Below, one piece after another: positions 53,985-64,000 of a stretch of DNA of 64,000 bases. The stretch lies in contig JAIWZP010000059.1 in NCBI GenBank assembly GCA_025201375.1, forward strand, positions 62,001-126,000, read 5' to 3'. A program made the position numbers and the translations under genes. The notes under the pieces are model-generated. The model did no database searches. It saw only the letters and a list, made by a program, of their open reading frames with translations, and was not told the DNA's origin. The first letter of the stretch is position 1, and each line of letters opens with the position of its first letter. The stretch is from Gongronella butleri. Its lineage: Eukaryota; Mucoromycota; Mucoromycetes; Mucorales; Cunninghamellaceae.

Positions 53985-54225
53985 GATTCTAAATTACGTA
54001 CTGTATGTTTTACAATGGAAACGAATACCAAGATTCTAAGCTATATTTTTCGATGGGTACGAATATGACAACAAGTTTCTAAATTATATTTTTCAATGGG
54101 CCGGTACGAATACAGTACCAAGATTGTAAGTTACATCTTTCAATGGGTACGAATATGATAACAAGATTCTTCTAAATTACATTTTTCAATGGGTACGAAC
54201 AACAAGATTCTAAATTATATTTTTT
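53985..54225 (+). repeat. AT-rich tandem array, about six units of 35-55 bp
   Basis: Units of the form 'AGATTCTAAATTATATTTTT' followed by 'CAATGGGTACGAATA' with variable spacers. An uninterrupted TTAATTAA-type AT tract follows at 54226-54310. Confidence 0.7.
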
Positions 54226-54310
54226 AATTTAATTATTAATTTAATTATTATTAATTAATTAAGTTAATTAATTAAGTTAATTAATTAATTAATTAATAAT
54301 GGAGAATTTA

Positions 54311-54904
54311 TTTTTGAACCTATAAAAATTACAAAATTATTATATAATACTACTCAACATAATCTCTTTCCAAAGCATTAATTAATTAATTAATATGAAT
54401 AACACGATTGTGATTTGAGCTATTTTTTAGGCAAATGCATCTGATTCTGATGGTGTTCAAGGCGCGCGCCTGTCAAAAGCCGCCGAATGTTCTATTTTGA
54501 TAAAAACGACACTTTTTGGGTCGTTGCCACGCAGCGAATGAAGTTGCTGCTGCACTTGGGTCTTTTTGACGTATTGTCTTGTGCCCCACAGGGTCGCTAC
54601 TTTTGAAGTACATACGGTAGAATACATAGAATACATAGAGTACATAATAAGCAGCGCAAGGTGACCGGCGCGGCCTCCACGGCAGCGGGCGTCGTTGCCA
54701 GTATCCACTTATTCGTAGTGTCTGGCACGTCGTGCGTATTGCCATTCATGAGAATCGAGTGAATGCAAGCGTAGTTAGAGCGATGCATGGGAAGAGCACG
54801 GACATGGCCTGCTCGAGGTCCATTGGCGACAGCAGCCAACATTCCTTCAGTTCCAAATGCTCGAGGTGCGCGCTTGCAGGCGGCATTTATTTGCGTCAAT
54901 GCTT
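54311..54904. other. AT-rich tract then unassigned sequence
   Basis: AT-rich to about 54420. From 54597 to 54959 the minus strand has a 120-codon open frame with no recognised motif and no partner exon. I do not call it a gene. Confidence 0.35.
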
Positions 54905-55215
54905 CATGAAATTTACATCTAGAGCGCACAGGTGAAGCGAAAAGAGTCTGCGGCAGCAATGTGTGAAAAAGGACGAGGGCAATGGTCCTTTTGCACGTTT
55001 TTACGCTTGTAAGCGATGGCTCTGTACACGCGACACGTCCAATTCCGCCATTGTCCCTTTTTTCTTTCTTTCTCTCTTTTCTTGTTTTTCATCTTGCATC
55101 TGGAGCGCGCTGGTGAATTGAAAGAGTCTGCGGCAGCAATGTGTGAAAAAGAACGAGGGAAATACTGTTTTTGCACGTTTTTACGCTTTTAGCGGCGGCT
55201 CTGCCCACACGATGC
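54905..55215 (+). repeat. Tandem duplication, period about 180 bp
   Basis: 'AAGAGTCTGCGGCAGCAATG' followed by 'TTTTGCACGTTTTTACGCTT' and 'GGCTCTG..CACACGA' occurs at about 54938-55045 and again at about 55118-55220. Flanked by A27/T22-type tracts at 55448-55550. Confidence 0.6.
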
Positions 55216-55779
55216 GTCCAGAACCAATGTATTACCACTTTTGCACACACGCTCAAAGGCTCATCGAGTTCATCTTATTCAGAAAATAGAAAGCCGCGTC
55301 AAAATACCGAAAACTTCTGTTTTTGTGCACTTTTACGTCGCCGTGTGCCTGGCGATGTCGATGGAGGGCTATGTCCAGCGCTATGAAAAGGCTCGAACGA
55401 CAAGGCAGTGCATGGTGGCCATTGGGCTACAATACAAGTGCGCGCGCAAAAAAAAAAAAAAAAAAAAAAAAAGAGCGAGTCGCAAAGCTCGATTTTTTTT
55501 TTTTTGGCTGGATGCACACCGCGCTTTTTTTTTTTTTTTTTTTTTCGACGAGCATGCACGATGGCTGTGTGTGCAAAATGTCCGGGCTGATAGAATGAAT
55601 TTTTCAGCCTTCACCTTTTTGTCTAAGAACATGCGTCGCCAAGCAATTGAATTTCATGTCTTGCAACTGGAGTTGCAGTAGATCTTCTTTCTTGCTGAAC
55701 ATCCTGATCTTTAACATAAACTAGCCCCCAAATTGTCAAGATGCTTAATGCAATCAAAATAAATAATCGTTATTAATTA

Positions 55780-56600
55780 ATTAAAGAATTTGTTGAAAGA
55801 GTGCATTTTCACTGCGTTACTTGACCATCCATAGTTGAAACTGGTCTCATTAGATAGAGATTTAACAGCTTCTTACGACACGTTAAAAGAGCCATAGGAT
55901 CTTGTGCGTTGCCGAGTAAATCAAGATTGGAAATTGATGAAATGTTTGGCCAAATTTTGCAAGCGTGCAAATGTCGTTCGTCGGGCGACTAGTCAATCCA
56001 AAAGTGACATACAGGCCTGTCCCACTCGTGAAACGGTGCAAATTTTACCACTATGCACAAGATATTTCAAGAGCAAGTGCTGAATTTGTGGAAATAAATT
56101 TTTTTTTAGATTCATCTGCACGATGGGCTCGATGGCGGCCCAACCGATCTTTCGTTTTTAATGTCTTGTTGTGCCGAAATAGCCTGCGTCATGAACTATG
56201 CAAGGTTTGGAGGCGAGCCAGCCATGCTTTGCGGCATTTCGCGATTTTTGGTACATACAGTATGAAAAATTGCAAAAAAGGAGTCTCTCAACGATGATCT
56301 GGTTGATCACTGGAGTTTCATATTTACCGGTAATTTGAAAAAAAAAGTGTGGCCTGTGGCGCCAAAAATCGTTTAATAATAAAATTTGGCATCGATCGAA
56401 CCACAAACTTGACGTGGTCAGCAGAAGATTTGTGCAAATTCGTGAAATCGGTGCATGCCCTGACAATAATGGCCTGCTTCTTGGCATTTGGTTTTGGAAA
56501 AAGAGAGACAAGTGTGCACGATGTGGCGGCTATTGACGCACGATTTTACCACGAAATGTTTTTTGTTGTTGCAATAATCGCTTTTTCTGATCATTTAAAT
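55780..56600 (+). repeat. Dispersed 2.4-kb repeat, 3'-half copy F
   Basis: Diverged match to the last third of copies A and D: 'GGTCTCATTAGATAGAGATT', 'CGACACGTTAAAAGAGCC', 'TTTGGCCAAATTTTGCAAGC', 'TTCGTCGGGCGAC', 'CACAAGATATTTCAAGAGC', in the order seen at 6060-6350. Weaker similarity to copy E continues to about 56600. Confidence 0.5.
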
Positions 56601-57099
56601 TGCCATGATGATGCAACTTGAAAGTTGAAACTGGTAAATGCCGTAAGAAAGAGGCTCACCATAAAAATGGAGAACAAATAAACCTTGGATCGTTGGATGC
56701 TATTACTGTATATACGGTAGAAGCATGGCAAAAAAAAAAAAAACTGGAATGATAAAAATATAACTTTTGCCATTTTGTCGCTTTTCTTTTATCTAAATGA
56801 GGTAAATGTGATTGGGTTGCTTGATTGCGACTTTTTGATAGTGCCGCTGCACATATAAAGATGCAATCACGCGTTTTGATTTTGATGGCAATAGTTGAAT
56901 CATTTTGTGGCGCTTCTCGGGCAAGAAACTCAATGAAAATGATTTTGGCCCTGACTTTTACGTGGTATCAAAATGTGCCCACCAGCTCCAAGACACCTGA
57001 ATTTTCGCAATGTCCGCCGGCTGGGCTCATCAGAAAACGTTTTTCATACAGAGTAGCTATGAATGGGGGGGGTTTAATACGAAATTAAAAGAGACTTCA

Positions 57100-57960
57100 T
57101 CAACCAGGCACTCTGAACCCTCAAAACGCGACCGACGTGAAATGGCACGCTTGAAATCCTTGTAGGATGCGAGTCGCAGGTGTAAAAAGGTCATTGTGGG
57201 CGCGCCACGTCAAATCCAGAATTTAGCCGTGACGAGCACCCAAACCAAAAGTTTGAAAATGAGGTCTTCCAAAACGCACCAAACTTTTATACAAGAACAA
57301 GGACGTGACGAAACCAACAGGGATGACAAAAACGAGAGTAATCTTTCCAGTGGGTCGCGAGCAATGGGCAATTTTAGATTTTATTTCAATCACGAATTGC
57401 GCTTAGAAAAACGCGTCCATCCAGCCACGTCAACGCGTCCAACAGAAAGAGGTGTTCCAGGTGCATGTTTGATTAGAGGCGGACGCGTGCAAGTCAACGT
57501 CAGACACGCGTTTTGCACGCGTGCAATGTTACTGCAAACCGATTGTTCGCGTCAATTGTGCCAGGAACTCGTATTTTTCAGTGATCATGCATATCCACAA
57601 TCGCGCCCGTCTGTGCTTTTTCGGATGGTCTGTGTTTCAAGGCACTGCGGTCACTTTTCATCGAGATAGCCTTGCGACGAAAAAGCGAGCCATTTTGCGT
57701 TTTTCTCCTAACCCAGTCTATCGATCCCTGGGTTTTACTTTGGTTTCGTCGGTCAATCAGAGATGGTTACCATGGGGTAGAATGTCGGGGCAATCCGAGG
57801 ACCTACTGTAATTTCACCATTTTCAACTCCTCGACTCCATCCTTGGAAAATGCGCCATTTTCAAAAATGGTGATTGCGCGGCATCCAGCGGCCACAATGC
57901 CGCAAAAGCGGGCTCATACAAACGAGAGAGCTTGGCATTGTTGATCCAGGGAGAAAAAGT
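57100..57960 (+). repeat. Dispersed 2.4-kb repeat, central copy C
   Basis: Corresponds to about 5150-5900 of copy A: 'GGGCGCGCCACGTCAAATCC', 'CCAAACCAAAAGTTTGAAAA', 'CGCGTCCATCCAGCCACGTC', 'GGTGCATGTTTGATTAGAGG', 'TTGCACGCGTGCAATG', 'TGATCATGCATATCCACAAT', 'TCCTTGGAAAATGCG'. It lies about 500 bp after copy F. Confidence 0.6.
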
Positions 57961-58994
57961 GGCCTAATTTCGGGCAAACTATGGACAAATGGTAAAAAAA
58001 TTACTCAAATTGGAATAGTCTTGATATGTGCCTTGTCGATCTCCCTTGTTTTTGAATACTATTGCACCATGCAAAAAGGGGTTATCAGCTGCAGCAAGAT
58101 GGACGTATGTCCACGCGGCAAGCCAAGAAGGGGGATCAAAATGATCCTCTTTGATGCCAACAACCCGTTTGCGCGTCAATTTGACCAAGGAATTAAATCA
58201 CATGCTCCTAATCTGTGAGTTTTAAAAAGCAAAAGGTGACACATGAAGCAGCAACACAGTGTTTTACATTTCATACGATGCATATTTTGCATAGATCCCG
58301 TCCTGTCGTGGCATCCGCATCCAATTTGCAATTGGTTACATCTGCGACGCGTCACATACGACTTGACGTCATTCCCTCCGATCTGCACCCATTTCCTCAC
58401 TCACGATCAATTGGCGGCGGCTTGAACCCGTGCACCGTGATTAAAAAAAAAAGATAGACATTCTGCGGTGATCATATCGCAAATTGCTATTTGTCGCTAC
58501 AATTTGCCAAATACTGGGACCGAGTGACGCCGATATGCCTACAACGCTTACTGTAGTCGCCGACGGACACTCGCAAAAATGAAATGTCGTCCACTACATT
58601 CAAAACCGTCGGTTTTGCGCGATTTCTTTTTTTTTCCTCGTTTTCCATTTGATTCTTGGTCTTTCAACCGCGTTTCGAAGTGGCCCATGTCATCTAGACC
58701 GCAAAACCATGCTGTCAGCGAGCCTATCACGCTGCAAGCCGCGCACTCAAGCAGCACTGGCAGTGCAAAAGCGGGCAAAATATATCGGAGGACGCAATTT
58801 GCCTTTTTTGGCGGTGAGATGTCGAAACAAATGGTTCGAGCAGCCTCCACGCCGCTCCAACACATGATCCACGTCTCATTTTACGCGCCGCAAACGCCCG
58901 AAAATGTGCACATAACGAGGAAATTTGAAAATCATCAATTTTTTTGTTTCTCTAATTAGCTCTTGGATGTCCCATCGCGTTATCCGTCATCAAT
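57961..58994. other. Intergenic, no gene seen
   Basis: About 1 kb with several open frames of 60-126 codons on both strands, none with a motif or splice partner. Confidence 0.4.
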
Positions 58995-60142
58995 ATGAGC
59001 GAGTCGATGGGTGGGTCAATGAGCGAGTCGATGAGTGGGTCAATGAGTGGGTCGATGCGCGATGAGTGGGTCGATGAGCGATGAGTGGGTCGATGAGTGG
59101 GTCGATGAGTGAGTCAATGAGTGGGTCAATGAGTGGGTTGATGAGTGGAGTCGAGGAGCGTGTCGATGAGTGAGTCGATGAACGATGAGCGTGTCAATGA
59201 ATGGGTCAATGAGTGGGTCGATGAGCGATGAGCGAGTCGATGAGACAAGAGTGGGTCGATGAGTGGGTTAATGAGCGATGAGCGAGTCAATAAGCGGGTC
59301 GATGAAGTGGGTCGATGAATGAGTGGGTCGATGAGTGGGTCAATGAGTGGGTCGATGAGCGGGTCGATGAGTGAGTCGATGAGATAAGAGTGGGTCGATG
59401 AGTGAGTCGATGAGTGAGTCGATGAGACATGAGTGGGTCGATGAGTGGGTCAATGAGCGATGAGCGAGTCAATGAGCGGGTCGATGAAGTGGGTCGATGA
59501 GTGGGTCAATGAGTGGGTCGATGAGTGAGTGGGTCGATGAGTGAGTGGGTCGATGAGTGGGTCAATGAGTGAGTCGATGAGTGGAGTCGATGAGACAAGA
59601 GTGGGTCGATGAGTGGGTCAATGAGCGATGAGCGAGTCAATGAGTGGGTTGATGAGTGGGTTGATGAGTGGGTCAATGAGTGGGTCAATGAGTGGGTCGA
59701 TGAGTGAGTGGGTCGATGAGTGGGTCAATGAGTGGGTCGATGAGTGAGTCGATGAGTGAGTCGATGAGGTAAGAGTGGGTCGATGAGTGAGTCGATGAGT
59801 GGGTCGATGAGACAAGAGTGGGTCGATGAGTGGGTCAATGAGCGATGAGCGAGTCAATGAGTGGGTTGATGAGTGGGTCAATGAGTGGGTCAATGAGTGG
59901 GTCGATGAGTGAGTGGGTCGTTGAGTGGGTCAATGAGTGGGTCGATGAGTGAGTCGATGAGACAAGAGTGGGTCGATGAGTGGGTCAATGAGCGATGAGC
60001 GAGTCAATGAGTGGATTGATGAGTGGGTTGATGAGTGGGTCAATGAGTGAGTGGGTCGATGAGTGGGTCAACGAATGGGTCAATGAGTAGGTCTAATGAG
60101 TGAGTCGATGAGCGTGTCGATGAGTGGGTCAAGGAGCGAGTC
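58995..60142 (+). repeat. 12-bp minisatellite array, about 1.15 kb
   Basis: Tandem GTGGGTCGATGA/GTGAGTCAATGA units with interspersed GCGATGAGCGAGTCAATGA variants. A higher-order landmark 'GAGACAAGAGTGGGTCGATG' recurs near 59243, 59423, 59593, 59810 and 59960 (spacing 150-217 bp). Because the unit is a multiple of three, the minus strand stays open and reads as repeated THSLTHSST; this is not a gene. The same units occur at 42208-42282. Confidence 0.9.
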
Positions 60143-60721
60143 GACAAGCTGATCAGGTCAACGTGTACTTTGAGAGATTCAAATTATGATATGATATTGT
60201 GCATTTTTTTTGTCACACCAACATGCTGAGTGCTGTCTCGTTTGTATGATACGTACTGCAAGTCTTCTATTGTTGAGTAAATCACAGTTGATCTTGTTTT
60301 GTGATTATTTGCATTGGATCTTGTTGTGGAGCAAAGTTTGTTCATTGGAAAAAATAAAAAAATGGATACGAATTGATGTCCCATTGTGTCTCTTTCCGGC
60401 GGCATTGCAGCAAAAGAAAATGCTCGACAGATCAAAGCAAATCACATTGGAGTCGTTGGGTTCATTGGCAAAAAAAAAAGAGGAAAATAGTCAGCTTTTA
60501 TTATTTTCAAGACAGAGCGTGGTGGATACAATAATGAGAGGAGAAGGCAATAGACAGAATAGCGTAAGAGTAAAGTGAGGAGAGCAAGATAAACGAGATG
60601 CTGGGGCAAGACGGCAGCTTAAGAATAGAAAAGTGGGGCGAAAACGGAGGCAAATGCGGCGAGAAACGGGGGGGGGGAGCGGGGGCGTAAGAAAAAAAAA
60701 TACTAAGGAGGTAGTCAAAGA
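60143..60721. other. Intergenic, no gene seen
   Basis: 0.6 kb from the end of the minisatellite to the 3' end of the NDT80-like gene. Purine-rich near 60580-60690. Nothing recognised. Confidence 0.45.
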
Positions 60722-63002
60722 TTACTTGAGATTATTAGGCAAGGGCGTCGAGCTAGGATGCGTTTGGCTATGGAAGTAAGAGGAAGCATAATTTGATGAG
60801 GTGGAATTGGGTGTGCCTGGGTACGATGTGGGCAATCCAGGTGTAGAGGGGGATATGGAGGAAGTGGTATGCTGGTCGGTTGTCGAGGAGGGTGGCGCAG
60901 GCGTGGTGGATGCGGCGGGGCCCTTGTTGTGGCTGTTTTGATGATGCGTGGCGGACGTGGGGGTTGTTGGTGTGGTGGCCATGTTTGGAGGCAGGCCGTA
61001 GGCGTGCTGTGCCGGGTGCGGGGATTGCGGAGTGGATGCCGATGGCGGATGTTGGTGTTGCTGCGGGGACGATGGGTAATCAAAGGTCAAGGGTCGCATG
61101 GGGGGTGGCGGGCCCATGTTGAGCATCATTGGAGGTGGTGGGGCGCCCGCAGCAGGGTGGTGGTGATGTTGCTGTTGATGAGGGTGCTGTTGTTGCGGCT
61201 GGTGGTGGTGATGTTGCGGCTGCTGTTGCTGTTGCTGGAGCAAGGACGGCGAAGCCTGAGGGTACGATTGGACGTGCGGATTGTAGGCTGCGATGGCTGT
61301 TGGGTCTGGCCCATGAGGAGGCGGCATGGTGGCGAGGTAAGGATGCGCATTGTACGGGTTGAATCGATTTGCGGCATTTGCAGCGTTTTGCTGTTGATTG
61401 TTTTGGTGATCCGAATAATGACCCGGGCTGCGTCCACGAACAACGAGTTGATCGGATTGACTGGTGGCAACCTTTATCTGGCGCGGCATGCCATCGACGA
61501 GCACATCCACGTACAGATCGATTTGACACACGTAATACTGTTGTGCAGCACGGCGCTTGCCATTGTTGGCGGTGGCGGTCTTGAATTGGATGCGCTCAAA
61601 GGTGACGATGGTCTGCAGTCCACCGCTCAGGCCCATGGACCCTGACGCCAGGTTCAGATTGAGGTTAGAGTTGCTGGGCAGCACGGCGCGCGGCATGGGT
61701 GTCGATTGTGGGCCCTTGTCGCGCTTGGGCGTGTGCTGCACAAGGTCGATCTTTTTGTCGCTGTTGGCCACCTTTGCGCTGATGCTCAGGCAGAATTGGT
61801 GCACCTGCACGTCCTGGCCGTCAATGCGCACAAAGCACTGCGGCTCCTGATGGGGAGGAGGCGCAGGGTAAGGCGGCGGCGGGTAAAACGCGCGCTGGTT
61901 GCCTGTGGCATGATCGTAATACGCGGCATTGGCCATGCCGGCCATCTCAGGCATCCCCGGCGCCATTGACGACGACGCGTGATGAGGCGCAGCGCCGCCT
62001 TGCATATGCTGCACCTGCTGGAACGTGATCCCCGGCAACGTGAATCCGCAACTCACCTGGAAATAATTGCGACGATAGCACGTCCAGTCATTGTCCGTGA
62101 AAAAGAACCGGTCCATCTTGCCTTGGATCGTCGGCGTCAACCTGGCGTAAACAAAAAAAAAAAAAAATGAGACGAATTTCGCGTGAGAAAAAAAAAGGTT
62201 AAATGCAAGGGGTCTCCTTGTTTTTTTTGCGATTTGTGAGTGGGGGGAGGGGACTGAGTTGCTTTACACTGTCGAATGATCCACATTGTAAATGGGCTCG
62301 AGACACTTGGTGGCCAGGAACTTTGGACCAATTTCCGACGGGTACATGCCGTCGCTGCGGTGTGCCCGTGGCTTGCGCATTGCGGGATACGGGTCTTGAC
62401 TGATGCTCGCGCGATGACTGGGCTGCGGCGTACCAGGTTCCGATGGCATCATACTGGAGCGTTGGGATGAGTAGGAAAAAAATGAATGGGTGCGGCGCGA
62501 AAAAAAAAAGAAAAAAAAAGAAAAAAAAGAAAAAGAGGGATGGCGAGAAGAAAAAAAGAAATTGTGAGCGTGTTGATTCAAAAAGGGGCAAGGATGCCAC
62601 TCTTTTGTTTCAACTTTTTTGGTGCAAGTCTTACTCGGGCAATCGTTCCTCTTTGAAATAGCCTGCTGAGACATCGGGTCCAAAGGGCGAGCTTCTAAAA
62701 ATCAAAAAAAGATGAGTGGCAATTGGCACCAAAAAAAGGGGGGGAGCTGCGGGGCAGGCCGCATGCGCGCGTGTTTCTGGTGTTCGTGTTTGATGATGCT
62801 TATTTTGTTGTCAATGGAGAGAACCATTGAAGCAAGCAAGGGGGAGGGGGAAATCAAAAAGGGGGTGGTTGACTTACAGAGGCGGCGCGTAATAGCTGTG
62901 GGGAGGATAGAAAGCAGGTTGTGGAGGTGGTTGATCGGCTGGCTTCGAAGCCGTCGCGTGGACCCAGTCATCCTGCGTGTCATGTTGGCGCAATGGATCC
63001 AT
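60722..63002 (-). CDS. NDT80/PhoG-domain transcription factor
   Basis: Sequence-specific DNA-binding protein of the Ndt80/PhoG fold (yeast Ndt80, Neurospora VIB-1/XPR-1). Four exons: 63002-62878, 62694-62635, 62453-62268, 62141-60722; joined length 596 residues, all junctions GT-AG and phase-consistent. The DNA-binding domain (about 120-365) shows 'LTPTIQGKMDRFFFTDNDW', 'TCYRRNYFQVSCGF', 'LVQHTPKRDKGPQ', 'VTFERIQFKTATANNGKRRA' and 'LVVRGRSPGHYSDHQ', all diagnostic. Insertions rich in Pro, Ala and Tyr split the domain, and a Gln/His/Pro-rich tail (about 370-596) is probably disordered and regulatory. Related fungal proteins control meiosis, nutrient response or programmed cell death; the specific role here is unknown. 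An additional 5' exon cannot be excluded. Confidence 0.92.
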
Positions 63003-64000
63003 TCAAAAACAAGGGGGGGAAACGTGCAATTGGAAGAATGGGAGCGAGAAAAAAAAACAAGTTTCAAGGAAAAAGGACAAAACGATGGGGGAAGACAAAG
63101 AAAATGAAAAAAAAGGGTGCAACCTCACAAAAGTAGCCCTATGCACACCCATCGCCCATAATTTTAAGCTCTTTAAAGTTTGCGTTGGGATCTCCCAATC
63201 AGCTTACGGCCATGGGCTCATAACCGGACCTTGAACCCAACTTTTGATGGCGTGCGTGCGTGTGCGCGTTCGCCGCTTTTTTTTTTTTTTTCTTGAGGGT
63301 AGAGTGTAAACACACGGTTCAATCGCGTCCCTTTTTTTCTTTTCTTGTCACATGCTGGGTCCTTTTTTTACTTTTTGCGTGTACACAAAGCGATCTGCGT
63401 TCCATTGCGGGTTGTCTTTATGTAATTTGCATTGGCACCAAGTTTTTTTTGTAGAAATCAAAAATGGCGAGCGCGCGTTTTTTTTTCTCTTCCTTTTTTT
63501 TTTTTTTTTTTTTTGTGCATTTTAGTGTGGCATCGGTTGCTCACGGACCCCGTTCTTCCTTTTTGTTACTCCTTTTGACGAAAAACACCCGGGAGTGCGC
63601 CCTTCATTTATCATATGCTGGCGGGATTGAAACTCCCCAGAATATAAGACTCTCGCGCTGTTTAGCGCTCTACACGCGCTTTTTTTTTATTTCTCCCCCC
63701 AGAAAAAAAAAACGGGACTGGAGGCTCTTCTCTCATAACAATCTTCGTGTAACATCAAGCAACTCAAAAAAAGTGTGTTTGCTCAAGGAAAAAAAAAAAG
63801 GGGCCACATGTCCAAACAGGTCCCTCCTCTCCGTGCTCGCCGTGCGCACGCCGTCCATTTGTTGTCCATCCCGGTTGTTTCTACCTTTTTGTGCGCTTGC
63901 GACCGATTGGTCATGCCATGGGAGCCATTGTTTGCTCTCGCACCGGGCCATTGCACGCACAAAAATAAGGAAAAAACGCGTTCGGCGCTCCCGGCCATTT
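63003..64000. other. Intergenic, upstream region of the NDT80-like gene
   Basis: About 1 kb rich in T tracts (63278-63292, 63493-63514). Minus-strand frames at 63733-63998 lack motifs and are not called. A small structured region at 63618-63688 is listed separately. Confidence 0.4.
63618..63688 (+). ncRNA. Two-hairpin candidate small RNA followed by T9
   Basis: Hairpin 1 at 63618-63640 pairs CTGGCGGG with CTCCCCAG (one mismatch). Hairpin 2 at 63655-63668 is a perfect GCGCT-GTTT-AGCGC stem. Then CTCTACACGCGC and a T9 run (63680-63688) that could terminate Pol III. I do not recognise the family; a tRNA fold was tried and rejected. Purely structural evidence. Confidence 0.2.

Noticed and set aside
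54597..54959. 120-codon minus-strand frame
   Set aside because: Overlaps a tandem duplication, lacks recognisable domains, and no additional exon could be joined.
59287..59893. Minus-strand open frames reading THSLTHSST repeats
   Set aside because: Artefact of a 12-bp minisatellite whose unit is a multiple of three; no start context, composition or homology supports a protein.
63195..63250. 5S rRNA-like start (CTTACGGCCATGGGCTCA)
   Set aside because: Only about 30 nt resemble the 5' end of 5S rRNA; the rest of the 5S sequence is absent.
63605..63690. Possible tRNA on the minus strand (GTAGAGCGC ... TTTCAATCCC)
   Set aside because: Acceptor, D-loop GG and anticodon stem are missing; the region fits two simple hairpins better.

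Overview
The window looks like nuclear DNA of a filamentous or early-diverging fungus. Genes carry short GT-AG introns (about 55-340 bp) with GTAAGT-type donors and very T-rich 3' halves. AATAAA signals follow several stops, and the set includes fungal families (VTC polyphosphate polymerase, NDT80/PhoG factor, F-box proteins starting LPxEILDLV). The F-box style and intron style remind me of Mucoromycota; that placement is inference. No rRNA, convincing tRNA, CRISPR or bacterial-type operon was seen.

Layout. 1-11.8 kb: 3' part of a casein kinase 2 beta gene, an unknown four-TM protein, the first copy of a 2.4-kb repeat, an F-box gene and an AMPK/SNF1 beta subunit. 14.2-20.4 kb: a compact block with an O-fucosyltransferase-like membrane enzyme, RPE1 (ribulose-phosphate epimerase), MZT1/MOZART1 and BRX1. 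20.4-25.2 kb: a gene-free stretch of decayed repeats. 25.2-41.5 kb: the densest block, with an unknown acidic coiled-coil protein, a PlsC acyltransferase, SEH1 nucleoporin, a TMEM135-like membrane protein, SF3B2/CUS1, an MME1-like mitochondrial carrier, VTC4-like polyphosphate polymerase and a small C2H2 protein. 41.5-60.7 kb: accessory, repeat-rich DNA with a TIR transposon-like element, two tandem F-box paralogues (one truncated beside the element), a secreted Cys-rich protein, two decayed copies of the C2H2 gene, further copies of the 2.4-kb repeat and a 1.1-kb minisatellite. 60.7-63.0 kb: an NDT80/PhoG transcription factor.

The housekeeping genes do not form one pathway. They are ordinary neighbours, often divergently paired over 220-405 bp (RPE1/MZT1, the 379-aa protein/acyltransferase, SF3B2/MME1). 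The less ordinary material is the accessory part: a multi-copy noncoding repeat family, a TIR element with a solo end nearby, a small zinc-finger/coiled-coil gene family caught in decay, and a Cys-rich gene whose intron itself reads as Cys-rich coding sequence. Exon junctions were joined by hand from reading frame, splice signals and family homology; all alignments are by eye.
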